Shown here one piece after another: positions 13,201-22,925 of a stretch of DNA of 64,000 nt. Numbering within the stretch: position 1 is the stretch's first letter; every line of letters starts with the position of its first letter. The notes beneath the pieces are model-generated. The model was given only the letters and a program-made list of their open reading frames with translations, was not told the origin of the DNA and ran no database searches. Source of the DNA: Gymnorhina tibicen (Eukaryota; Chordata; Aves; Passeriformes; Artamidae); NCBI GenBank assembly GCA_013399875.1, contig VXAZ01002109.1:751633-815632 (forward strand). Reading direction: 5' to 3'. The translations under genes were made by a program, and so were the position numbers.

Positions 13201-16200
13201 CCACAATTTATATTCTTACACAGCCAGAATTGAAGCCACAGAGACAAAAGTTCATGTCAGATCACCTGATATGCAGTCCATAGTGCTAACTATGCTTTCA
13301 CAAGGCTTCAGCTAACACAAAGGAAAGACAAAGTCCTTTCCCTTGTTGTCTCCAAATAAGTACTTTTTCTTTTTTTTTTAGCAATCTAGTGAACTTCCTC
13401 TTAGAAGTAGCAATTAGGCATTCTGTTCTGTTCTCATCCTATTTCTTCCATGGTATCACTGTTGTCTGGTATATTGTTTTTGTAAATGTTGCCTATATAG
13501 GTCAGTAATTGTATTACCAGTGTAGCAGAACACATAAGCTAAAGGAAAATTTTGGCATAGGAACACACAAACTGTGTTTTCACTTATCACAAGGATAAGT
13601 GAAAATTAAGCTGGTGTTCCTTGCATCAGAGCAGTGATTTTGATAGACTAAATACACCGAGTTCTAGCTTCTTCCAATTCAGTTCCACGATGCCCTGATT
13701 ATCCCACACTCACTCTTTTCACCTGTGTATAATGAGAACTATGAATAGTCTCAGGCATCAAAGATCCCTGAATGCCTCTGCTAACAGAGAAACAATTGTA
13801 TATTGCACAAGTGCTTGCTCTAATCCGGAGTATCTCAAGTCTTCACTTTTCAGATTCATTAGGGTGCTAAAAAGGTAGCTCACTTTCACTGGGGAAATAC
13901 CAGCTTTACACAAGAACAAACGAATAGTGACCTTGCATCACCCGTGCTATCATTTATCATACAGAGCAAAATCTCACAGAACACAGGACAACGTTTTACA
14001 CTGGTGGCTTAATAATGTATCCTAAGGCCTATTCTCTAGTGTTGTGTGGTGGCATCAGGCATACTTACATTGGCTCCCCACTATGGATGTACTCCCATAA
14101 GAGCTCTTCAGACAGCTCAGAAAATTTTACTTTAGTCTCCTCATAGAAATCTGTGATTTCCATCTCTAGCTGATTGTCTACAGAAAGGAAGAGGCCTTAT
14201 TAGAAACAGGAATTGTAGTTTAGAGAGCATAACATCTAAGTTTTATTTCTTAATCATTTGACAGTTTTGCTTGAGAAAAATTAAATATATTACACAGACG
14301 TATGAAATGACTAATAACGTTCTTTAGGAACAGCAGACTCAACTTTCCCAAACCAGTAAAAGTTTGCATTTTCAACCTCTGCTGTCCTGTCTCAGGGCTA
14401 ACACATTGCTCTTCCTGTGTGGAATTCTTAAATTAACTATGCTTACACAAAGCTATTTATGGATGCTGGCACACACATGCAGCACTGAGTACAAAGAAGG
14501 CTACAACCACCCTTCCAACTTTATGACTGTTGTCAAAGAACTTTTAACAACACATCAGAGTTCAGTATGTAGCTGTCATAAAAGTGGGAACGTGCAGCTG
14601 CACCTGCTCTTCAGGCTTGGGTATCCAGCAGTCCCATCAGGAACCATCGCTATCATCTTCCTATCACCTCTCAAGAGATGACAAGATTATTTCAGACTTC
14701 TGTTGCTGGAAGTGGCTGAGGGAAGGTGCAATAAAGTACTGCACATCAGGGTATGGACTCTGCTGCATGTGGTACACTGTGACCCTGCTGTCACTGCAGA
14801 CAGGGGCTTTTCCAAAACATGTTCAAAAGGCAACAGCCTTGCACAAATGAGTGTGCACATTACAGATTAGCAGCTCTCTCTACTCTTTTCTATAAACACC
14901 AAGGTCAGAATCTCCTGTTACCGCAGTTCTGGTAGCAGTGGAAATGCTTGAGGATGAGTAAGAAATATCTACAGTACAGACCAAGGGAAGAATGCTAACC
15001 AACTTCTAATGGTGGTAGTGTGAAAACAAAACACCCAAACATTTAATGACCCAGATGAAATAAGAAAATTGGTGCATATGAAGACAGATTACCATGTCTT
15101 TCAGTATTGATGAAAAGCTCTAATCAGCTCAAAATGAAAATTTCATCTTTAACAAGTTAAAAAACACATTTTAACAATAAACTGCAACTAAAAATGTATT
15201 CTACAAAACTGTTCTATCAATTGCATGTCTTGGGGAATGTGCAGACTAAAGGTATTTTTATTCATCTGACTGTGATGCAGTTCAGATTTGTAAACTTCAA
15301 ATAAGATGTGCTGTTATAGCATCACTACTATAGTTGGGTGCACTTAACTTTCCTCCTAGAGTAAGCAGTTAAAGGCGTTAGTTACATTGCTGGGTTGCTC
15401 ACAGGAACCCCTTGGTAAGGTGTTTTATTTCTTTTGCAGCAGCTCTCCCTCTACTGTACTAGGAGTACTGCATCACTAACTTTAATTCTATTTTACAAGA
15501 GTTAAGAGCAATCATTCCAGAAAAGATTAAAGACTGTTAATTTGTCTACAGAAAGACTATGTCCAATGAAATGTCACAGAAATGATCCCTGCAAAAGCTC
15601 TACTAAAAGACTATTGGCACAATTATCAGATGATGCCCCTCAAACACTCAACTTATATTGATGGTACTGTTTCCATAAAAACCACTTGCTTTCTCTATAA
15701 ATTATCTGATAAAGAACGTTGGTGTATTGCTCCCTACAGCTTCTTAACAGTCTGAGGCATTAAGGCTCACCTGGTGTAAACACAACACAGAATAAAGTTG
15801 ATATGGATCACATTCAGATAAGTCTCACAGTCTGTAGTACCTTACTCAAATTTAATTTAGAATACTCCACAACTTAGACTGGCCTTTCGATTAGTCTCAT
15901 AGCTTTCAGAGACAGTATTTCTAAACTCCATTGTATTTTGTCACTTTCCTTCCTGTGTGAAAACTGAACACAGGAAGAAGGTTTCCTTTAGTGGGGAGTC
16001 TTTAATTTATATTTTGATAAGGTAATTCTTGATTAGAAAACAAATTCAGACCGTATATGAAACATTTTCATTCTGTTTCTTTACTTGTACATGAGAGTAA
16101 TTTTTATACAAATATTGGGTTGTAACAAAATGACATGTACCTTTACTGTGGCAGTGTATAATGGCCACTCCTGTGAAAACACTGTGCTCTTTCCCATTCA

Positions 16201-19200
16201 ACCTGTCAGGGAAAAAATATCCATTAAGCAACAGTCTTATGAAATGTTCTACGTGATTATAATGCTACAACACAAGACACAGATCCTTATATTAATATAT
16301 CACTCAATGGATCTGACATGCATCCTAAACAAATAAATTTTATTTCAATGTCGGTGAAAAGACATTGGCAAAACAAACAAAAAAATAACCACATAAAAAA
16401 CACTATCAAAAGCTGCAGTCACTTCAAGTCTCCAAAATACCATTTGTATAAACGTAGTCCATGGTATCAGCTCATTCACTGTACATCAGGAAGGTGACTA
16501 TTCCAAATGCATTAGAAAAGACTAATTGGCATGAACACTACTGTTACGGCCATCGTCGCTGAAAGGTGGCAGTAAATAGCTAGGTGATGCAACTCAGACT
16601 AAACATGTAATAGGGAACTAGAGCATATATTCTCATTTCATCCAGACTGGCCCCCAGAGATCCCATGGCAAGCCAGAGTATAGAGGGAAGAACCCAAATT
16701 CCCTTATCCCTGGCTCTCTCTTGTAGTGGCTCCAGAGTGCCACACTGTGGCCAGTTAGTTCTGAGGACTTTATTACCTGCTGTGTAAGCAGTAGATGTGT
16801 AATAGCAAGAGAATGTGAATCTTTGAAGAGACTATTTAAGGAGTAGTCTCAAAAATTAGCCAGGATATTTTTGGATGTGATTAGAAGCATCTCACATGCT
16901 CTGCTCCCCACAAGGTTCCCCACTGAACTGTAAGATGAAACAGTGCTTGAAAATTTTCATTCCACATGTTGGATATATGCAAAGATGCATCATCTTGTCT
17001 GCAATTTTTCCTGGAGTTCTAAAAAGCTAACTATAAAGTGCATTTCATATCCCTAATTAAGAGATTGACTCACTAAACTTAGAACAAACAAAACAAACCC
17101 CCAAAAAGTTTGCACGTATCCTTTCTGTGAAACCCTTTTGAGAATTTAAGCGACGGAGAAATTGAATGTTCAGATTTCGTATCTTACTTAAAACTACATA
17201 CCTTGATAGCATCCTGTAGGCATCTTGCTTATCAACTGGTTTCTCCAGGATCTGCCCATCCACAGACTAAAACAGAAAGACAGAGTGAGTGTGCTGCTTC
17301 TTCAAACTTTTCAGAAATCAAAGTCAGAAATGACATTTAAAACATGATTTCAGCCAGGGCTTCAAACTTGAGTTCACTGAGCAGAGCAAGAACCACAGAT
17401 ACTCTGGTAGAATAGGTAACTTAGTGTCAAGTACAGGAGTACCACACTCTACCCTCTAGTGACTGCAGCTCTCAAACAAAAGGATAATTCAACTTTTTCT
17501 CTCCTTAACAGTTCACTCTCTGTGAAGATGTCAGGTATAAAGTGACCTCCTATAAGGCACAACACTGAACAGTTCACGTGATCTGGACTTCTTGACAGAT
17601 TAAGTCACCTGAGAATTTCTGTAACATATTAGATGATCCAAGGCAATACTTACGGCAGTATTAGTATCCCCAAAACCAATAGTAAAGCTTCTAGCTCTCA
17701 AGATTTCAAAAATTACCTTGTTGGGAAAAAAAAGCCTAAAAGCCACAGCCACAAACCCCAAATATGTATCATAATGCAGATATAACTTCAATGAAGGCAG
17801 CTTTCAAACTTTAAACCTAAAGATACAAGTATTTTCTACACGCATCATAAATTAAAGTAATGCTAAATCACTGAAGAGTTCTTACCACAATAGTGTCCGC
17901 TCCTACGACAACATCAGGTGTTCTCAGGTGTTTCTGCAAAGGCATAAAGAAAAAGGCATTTGTCAGAAGATGCAAAGAATACAAAACCTTTTAAGACTTA
18001 AGGTAAGAAAATAGTGGTTTACTAATTTAGAAGTAGGGCTCTACACTGACCTGCAAACAAGACATTGTTTCTCCTTTTGCACTGTTTCCAAAATAGTAAT
18101 CATTTATATCACCATAAAAGTGAGGCTTGGAGCAGACCATTCTCAAGCCACAAATCTGCCCAAATATATTACTGATGAATAAATGGATCCAGGAAATAAA
18201 GTGCATTCTCAAATGTCCATTTGGTCTTCAAAGTGGCAAATAATTCCTTTAAAGGAAGTGCCTAGTGTTTGGAAGCTAGAGAATACAGCCCTCTAGGATC
18301 ATTCTTCCAAGAAAAATTTTACTGAAAAATAAACCCCATTTTTTTTAGCTACACTTTGCTTTTTTCTCTCAAAAACACACAGTCTGTTTTCTGAATATGA
18401 GAGGTAGTGGCATGTAAAATTCCTTGTAGACTTTTCTTGACTTTAAACTGTACCTGTCCCTATAGCTAAGTTTTTATTTACTTGCATATTATAAGGTACA
18501 TCACTCAACACAGCATGACGTAAAACCTGTCTGCAAGTGTGACCTCTATAATACAACATTTATAGGGAGGCAATTCTTCTAGAGAAAGACTGTTGATGTG
18601 CTTTAAATTGTTTAATGACGCCTAGAATTAGTTCTTCTAATTACTGTATGAAGAAGCATTTTGAAATCCACTGAACTAGCATTATCACCAGCACAGTGTT
18701 TTGCAATGAAAGCCCAAAGTAAGTCATTTAGTGAGGTTGGGTTTAAAATCCACTCTCCTATGTTGTACCATTGTCTGGAAAGTAGTTGACAGAATCCTGG
18801 GTAACAATTTACATTGGAAATCACGCAATATTTGCTTTGAAGAATGGTGACATCTGGCAACACTGTTCATTTAAAGTGTTCAACATTCTTTTTCTGCCAC
18901 TAGTATAGGATCAACAAACATACCTCTCTCTTTCAGAGCTCTATTATTAGGAAATTATTACAGTCCATTTTGTGAGATTTAATGAGCTAGACTTTTAAAT
19001 AGGTTCTGGTAGCAAAGAGCCTTATGTGCTCAAACAGTGATCACAGCCAAGGGCGTAAGTCAAACACCACTGACAGTATAAGCTGCATCACTGGTTTCGA
19101 TAAAATTTAGGATACAAAATGCTTCTAACAAAACCCGAAATCATGTCAATTTCTCCCTTCTTAAAATTAAATAGACAAATTCTGTTTTAAAACATTCTGG

Positions 19201-20874
19201 GCAAAGAAACAGTAATTCTTTTTCTGCTTTCCTCCAGTACATCTATACTCACACCTTCTGAGTCATTCTTGTCACTCTTTCAGTGAAAGCTACAGCAAAG
19301 CACTCAAATCATATCAGTGTTTTTCCACGGAGTCTGTCTCTACAATCAGCAAATGCCTGGAATGAGGTCAGCCATACACCCCACTGTTCAAAGGAACTAT
19401 GGAATATATATCCCACACAAGAGTATGTATGATACTGACAAAAGATGCAGGCCACTTCAGTTTGTGGAAAGCCTGAACTGCAGGCATGAGACTTTTGATC
19501 AGGCAAATTTCAAGACACTGTCTTTCACAAATAACAGGAAAACATCCATTAGCCTTCAGTGAAGAAAAAGGACTCGGGGATCACTTAAGCAGAGCAAGCA
19601 AATTCAGTCACAGTAAAATGCACCACCTAAAGCCAAAAAGCTCATTGCTGTAATAGTAACTTACTACGTGCATTCTGTTTGCTACTTCAAGAGCTTTCTG
19701 TTTCGCCGTTTCCACAGCATACTCATAAGGGGCTGTAAAAGATGACTTTTCAAGTGTCTCCTTAAACCAGGATGGAACCACCTCAAACCGCAGGCCCTGT
19801 AACACAGGAGAGTGATGCAGTCAATCTGACCTCTTTATTAAACACTGCTCCCGAGGCATATTAAGCAAGTGGCAAATTTGACATCTGCTTTTTCCACTTT
19901 AACACACCTCCCCTCCAAACACACACAGGAAAAAAACCCCCAATGCTCTTATCAGTGTTTAGTGCATACATATCCCTTGCAAGCAATTTAAAACAAAACA
20001 ATCAGATAGAACTTCAGAACTGGTGTGTGTATTTGATTTTACCCTTACTTATTACAACCTAATCATGTCATTATTCTTGTCATATAAAAACTAACAGTAT
20101 AGACTTACACACTTCATAAACAAAATGATTATACCACTGGATTTTTTTCTATTGAATCAATCCATAGCACTTTACCGCAACAGTGCACATTCTTACAGGA
20201 GCTTTACCACACTGTATGTGCCTTTATACAAATAATAAACAGAAAACAAAACCAGACAGTTTCCGATTGGTTTTGTCAAAAAAAAAAACCCAACTACTCT
20301 TCCAACTTTTTACCTCTAGATTGCACTTGTACATTTACTACACCCAGCAGGCACACTATAGTTTCTAATAACTTAGTGCATGACTGAACCTTCGTGCTTC
20401 TCCACACATCTGTATTTTTAAGTTATTCCTCCCACTTAAGTTCAATTTATCGGTTGAATTATTAAGAATGGTAATACTAAGCAACCTAAGCTGGACAGGT
20501 AATACCCAAGTGCTACTCAAGAACCTTCCGCAGCCCGCCCAGCGAGGCCAACACGTTCCTCCGCAGGAGCTGAACGGCCTGAATGACAGGTTACGGCCTC
20601 CTTTGCTCTCTACTAGTGCACTTCAGAAAGAAGGCATCTCCTTTATTCCGCCCGTTCCCCTCCCACTGGTCTCATGAGGCGGGCGGGCCGAGAGGCGTTG
20701 GGCCCCGCAGGCCCAGGCCGGCGCTTGCGGCCGCCGCTGCCCGCGGCCCGTGCGAGGCAAGCGGCCACCGGCCGCACTCACCACGTTGGTGAGGATCTCC
20801 TGCCGGCGCGGCGAGGCGCTGGCCAGCACCACCCGCTTGCTGACCAGCTTCCCCAGCACCGGGTTCAACACCAT
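1169..20874 (-). CDS. ASMTL: ASMTL, Maf/O-methyltransferase-like fusion protein (12 exons, 3' end off window)
   Basis: Acetylserotonin O-methyltransferase-like protein. Family knowledge: the N-terminal Maf domain of human ASMTL hydrolyses nucleoside triphosphates (housecleaning pyrophosphatase), while the C-terminal half resembles ASMT/HIOMT and has no settled substrate. Seen here: joined exons 20782-20874, 19665-19796, 17886-17933, 17202-17266, 16141-16202, 14069-14177, 9883-10309, 6855-7017, 4880-5064, 3026-3155, 1806-1949 and 1169-1291, each bounded by AG/GT, total 1681 nt in one open frame (residues 1-560). Maf motifs: SPRR at 21-24, GADT with Asp88, KPVDKQDAY at 100-108. A Ser-rich linker follows at about residues 225-295. 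Methyltransferase motifs: DLGGCTG at 469-475, FDLPEVI at 493-499, GDFF at 520-523 and RVLHDWPDE at 537-545. The closely human-like order and phase make the identity very secure. Missing: the last roughly 70 residues and the 3' UTR, expected beyond the left edge. Confidence 0.96.
1806..1949 (-). CDS. ASMTL: ASMTL exon 11 (residues 472-520)
   Basis: 144 nt, acceptor TTAACAG, donor GTAAAT. It completes motif I as [10 protein letters not shown] and carries [10 protein letters not shown], the acidic loop that contacts the SAM ribose in this fold. Confidence 0.95.
1950..3025. other. ASMTL intron 10, nothing notable
   Basis: AT-rich, no CR1 tail or simple repeat of note. Short frames at 2261-2529 on both strands overlap each other and match nothing I know. 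Introns 11 (1292-1805) and 9 (3156-4879) are equally plain. Confidence 0.6.
3026..3155 (-). CDS. ASMTL: ASMTL exon 10 (residues 429-472)
   Basis: 130 nt, acceptor TTTTTAG, donor GTATGG. It encodes [20 protein letters not shown] and ends in SACDLGG, the first half of the S-adenosylmethionine-binding motif I, which is split by the intron. Confidence 0.95.
4880..5064 (-). CDS. ASMTL: ASMTL exon 9 (residues 367-428)
   Basis: 185 nt, acceptor CCATAAG, donor GTAATA (weaker than average). It encodes [20 protein letters not shown] and [13 protein letters not shown], aligning with the human YSNTETANVYL segment. Ends in phase 0. Confidence 0.94.
5786..6545 (-). mobile_element. CR1 LINE fragment in ASMTL intron 8
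   Basis: About 760 bp in reverse orientation (same sense as ASMTL). Its 3' end lies at the low-coordinate side (AAATCACTTCAGTGGAAAAG type). Minus-strand ORF2 C-terminal remnants are visible, such as [10 protein letters not shown] and [19 protein letters not shown] near 5870-6010 and [11 protein letters not shown] near 6440. Stops and frameshifts show it is dead. Confidence 0.92.
6855..7017 (-). CDS. ASMTL: ASMTL exon 8 (residues 313-367)
   Basis: 163 nt, acceptor CACATAG, donor GTGATT. It encodes [12 protein letters not shown] and [16 protein letters not shown], the winged-helix dimerisation region typical of ASMT-like methyltransferases. Ends with one base of a Gly codon. Confidence 0.94.
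7018..9882. other. ASMTL intron 7, no recognised element
   Basis: AT-rich with short A tracts (for example around 8237-8260 and 9588-9600). No CR1 tail found. Open frames below 80 codons only. Confidence 0.6.
9883..10309 (-). CDS. ASMTL: ASMTL exon 7 (residues 170-312): end of Maf domain plus linker
   Basis: The largest exon, 427 nt, acceptor CTTCCCCAG and donor GTAAGG. It encodes [19 protein letters not shown], then [14 protein letters not shown] (end of Maf), then an acidic and Ser/Asn-rich linker, and finally [13 protein letters not shown], which opens the methyltransferase-like half. The domain junction therefore lies inside one exon. Ends in phase 0. Confidence 0.95.
10310..14068. other. 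ASMTL intron 6, longest intron, poly-A tract inside
   Basis: 3.76 kb of AT-rich sequence. A 15-A tract lies at 12546-12560. No gene-like open frame is convincing and no CR1 tail is recognised. Confidence 0.6.
14069..14177 (-). CDS. ASMTL: ASMTL exon 6 (residues 134-170)
   Basis: 109 nt, acceptor TTTCTGTAG, donor GTAAGT. It encodes [20 protein letters not shown] and SGEP, typical of the Maf C-terminal half. It ends after two bases of a Met codon. Confidence 0.94.
14178..16140. other. ASMTL intron 5, nothing notable
   Basis: AT-rich. A 105-codon frame at 14364-14681 has no recognisable domain and overlaps another frame; treated as chance. Introns 4 (16203-17201) and 3 (17267-17885) are also without elements except the weak CTCF-like site near 17449. 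Confidence 0.6.
16141..16202 (-). CDS. ASMTL: ASMTL exon 5 (residues 113-133)
   Basis: 62 nt, acceptor with a good pyrimidine tract (TTTTTTCCCTGACAG), donor GTACAT. It encodes [15 protein letters not shown], Maf core. It leaves one base for the next exon. Confidence 0.94.
17202..17266 (-). CDS. ASMTL: ASMTL exon 4 (residues 92-113)
   Basis: 65 nt, acceptor TTTTAG, donor GTATGT. It encodes [19 protein letters not shown], the Maf KP..K.DA motif. It ends after two bases of the Arg113 codon, completed by the first base of the next exon. Confidence 0.95.
17449..17462 (-). promoter_or_regulatory. Weak CTCF-like motif in ASMTL intron 3
   Basis: Minus-strand TCACTAGAGGGTAG shares the CTAGAGGG core but departs at both ends. 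Its orientation is opposite to the site at 27659, which would make a convergent pair if both are bound. Confidence 0.25.
17886..17933 (-). CDS. ASMTL: ASMTL exon 3 (residues 76-91)
   Basis: A 48-nt exon with acceptor TTTGCAG and donor GTAAGA. It encodes [11 protein letters not shown], including Asp88 of the GADT motif, which in Maf proteins is the likely catalytic or metal-binding acid. Too short to stand out as an open frame alone; found by splice signals and homology. Confidence 0.93.
17934..19664. other. ASMTL intron 2, nothing notable
   Basis: AT-rich, no repeat family recognised. Intron 1 (19797-20781) becomes GC-rich from about 20520 where it enters the CpG island. Confidence 0.6.
19665..19796 (-). 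CDS. ASMTL: ASMTL exon 2 (residues 32-75)
   Basis: 132 nt, phase 0 at both ends, acceptor TTACAG and donor GTAAGT. It begins GLRFEVVPS and carries the conserved Maf segment [13 protein letters not shown]. Confidence 0.95.
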
Positions 20875-21110
20875 GGCAGCGGCCGCCGGTCCTCAGCCTC
20901 TGCTCCGCGCTGCTCAGGGGCGGAGAGGCGGCCGCGGCCTTATGTGGCGGCGGGGCCGCGGGGCGGAGCTGGGCGGGGAGAACCTCGGCGCCGTAACCCT
21001 GGCGGCGCGGGGCGTCCGCCTGAGGAGAAAGTGGCTCGGCAGCCGCCGCGCCGTGAGGGAAAGGGTTGCAGCTGTGCCGGTCATCAGCTGCGCACCAGCT
21101 GACGGCAGGC
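20520..21110. promoter_or_regulatory. CpG island and TATA-less ASMTL promoter
   Basis: An abrupt rise in G+C and CpG density against a CpG-poor background, covering exon 1 and its upstream side. GC boxes (Sp1-type) stand at 20917-20923, 20960-20966 and 20971-20978, upstream of the ATG for minus-strand transcription. No TATA box is visible. Transcription probably starts somewhere in 20880-20990. No confident divergent gene is seen on the plus strand; open frames here on both strands are what GC-rich sequence gives by chance. Confidence 0.8.
20782..20874 (-). CDS. ASMTL: ASMTL exon 1 (residues 1-31)
   Basis: Starts at the ATG at 20874 in a strong Kozak context (G at -3, G at +4) and ends with donor GTGAGT. 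It encodes the Maf nucleotide-binding start [12 protein letters not shown]. The start matches the human ASMTL start in position. It lies inside the CpG island. Ends in phase 0. Confidence 0.95.
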
Positions 21111-21117
21111 TTGAAAC

Positions 21118-21812
21118 ACAGAATCAATCAGATTGGAAAAGATCTCTGAGATCGAGTCCAGTTTATGACTGAACACCACCATGTCAATAGACCATGGCAC
21201 TGAGTGCCACGTCCAGCCTCTCCTTAAACACCTCAAGGGACGGTGACTCCACCACCCACTGGGCATTCCATTCCAATGTCCAATCACCCTGTCTGTGAAG
21301 AAATTTTTCCCGATGTCCAACCTAAACCTTCCCTGGCACAGCTTGAGGCTATTTCCTCTTGTCCTGTCGCTGGTTGCCTGGGAGACGAGGCCGACCCCCA
21401 CCTGGCTACAGCCTCCTTTCAGGTGGTCGTCGAGAATGGTAACATCCCCCCTGAGCCTCCTTTTCTCCGGGCTTAACCAGCCCAGCTCCCTCAGCTGCTC
21501 CTCTTAGGATTTGTGCTCCTCTTAGGATTTGTGCTCCAGACCCTTCACCAGCTCCATTGCCCTTGTCTGGATCTGCTTCTGCACCTCAGTGTCCTTCCTG
21601 AATGAAGNTTCTCCAGGCTTAACTACCCCAGCTCCCTCAGCTGCTCCTCTTAGGATTTGTGCTCCTCTTAGGATTTGTGCTCCAGACCCTTCACCAGCTC
21701 CATTGCCCTTGTCTGGATCTGCTTCTGCACCTCAGTGTCCTTCCTGAATGAAGGGGCACAGAACTAGACACAGTACTAGAGCTGTAGCCTCAGCAGTGCC
21801 GAGTACAGGACA
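21118..21812 (-). mobile_element. CR1 LINE fragment upstream of ASMTL, internally duplicated
   Basis: Reverse-orientation CR1: the 3' end at 21118-21160 reads as the standard GGAAAAGATCTCTGAGATCGAG tail and its ORF2 remnant includes [16 protein letters not shown] on the minus strand near 21310. The higher-coordinate part is doubled at a 146-base period around an N. Confidence 0.92.
21463..21753. repeat. 145-bp tandem duplication with one N at the junction (21608)
   Basis: 21463-21607 and 21609-21753 are nearly identical copies of a CR1 segment, both from TTCTCC(G/A)GGCTTAAC to TTCCTGAATGAAG. Each copy also holds an inner direct repeat of about 20 bases, CTCTTAGGATTTGTGCTC. The N between copies suggests a scaffold join or unresolved base, so this may be an assembly artefact. 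Confidence 0.85.
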
Positions 21813-21894
21813 TGCCTTGTTTAACATCCCATCCCTTCTGCTCCACTGATGCTGACACGAAGTATTTGGAAAAGAGGCATTATCAGGCATTTCT

Positions 21895-22381
21895 TAATCA
21901 GTAGGAACCCCAACATAAGAAGGACATGAAAGTGTTGGAGCAAGTCCAGAGGAGGCCATGAGGGCTGGAGCACCTCCACTGTGAAGACAGGCTGAGACAG
22001 TTGGGGCTGTTCTGCCTGGAGAAGAGAAGGTTTCATGGAGACCTCATGACAACCTTCCAGTACCTGAAGGGAGGAAACAGGGAAGTCAGAGAGGGACTTA
22101 TCACAAGGGCATGTAGTGATAGGACAAGAAGTAAGGGTACAAACTGAAAGAGGGGAAATTTAGGTTTGATATTAGGAGGAAATCTTTTACTGTGAGGGTG
22201 GTGATATATTGGAACAGGTTGTCCAAGGAGGTTGTAGATGCCCAATCACTGGCAGGGCCAGGTTGGATAAGGCCTTGAACAACCTTGTCTCATGGGAAGT
22301 GTCCCTGCCTATGTCAGGGGGGGTTGGGACTAAATGATCTTTGGGGTTCCTTCCAGCCCTTAACATTCTATGATTCTGTGA
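21895..22381 (+). mobile_element. CR1 LINE 3' fragment, facing away from the preceding copy
   Basis: Begins AGGACATGAAAGTGTTGGAG, contains the CCTGGAGAAGAGAAGG and AGGTTTGATATTAGGAGGAA segments and ends CCTTCCAGCCC...ATTCTATGATTCTGTGAC. It lies 5'-to-5' with the reverse copy ending near 21812. Confidence 0.93.
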
Positions 22382-22699
22382 CTATTGTCATCATCACCTG
22401 TTGCATTACCATCAAGCTTTAAATATCCCCTATTTGGCCTTTTAAGTGAAAAAGTAGAAAAAGTCGTGGGAAAATAACATAAAAACTAGGATTACTTTCA
22501 AATAGTGTGATGTTACATGCTTTCTCAGTTGGCTTGGAAGAAAGTGAAATGTATCCTCTAGCATTAAAAATATATCCAGTCATTAAAACAGTAGTTTGCA
22601 TCGAATAATCGGATCTTTTGACACCTGTCTCACGGACCATGTGTCTCACTGGTGGAGCCAGGCTCTTCTCGGTGGTGCCAAGCAATAGACAAGAGGCAA

Positions 22700-22925
22700 T
22701 GGGCAGAACCTGATGCTCAGAAATTTTCACCTGAATATGAGGAAGGAATTTAATGTGCAGTTGACCATGCACTGGGACAGGCTGAGAGGTTGTGGTGTCT
22801 CCCACGCTGGAGATATTCAAGAGCCATTTGGACACAATCAAGTGCTATGTGGTCTAGGATGGCCCTGCATGAGCAAGGAAGTTGGACCAGATGATCCCTT
22901 CCAACCTTTCCCATTCTGTGATTCC
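22700..22925 (+). mobile_element. Truncated CR1 3' fragment
   Basis: Shows CTCAGAAATTTTCACCTGAA, GAAGTTGGACCAGATGATCC and CCTTCCAACCTTTCCCATTC followed by TGTGATTCC, the CR1 3' end. Older and more diverged than its neighbour. Confidence 0.82.

Noticed and set aside
20672..21172. Several overlapping open frames of about 140 codons on both strands at the CpG island
   Set aside because: GC-rich DNA lacks stop codons. The frames are Pro/Arg/Ala-rich without domains, and only the minus-strand frame from 20874 fits a gene (ASMTL exon 1).
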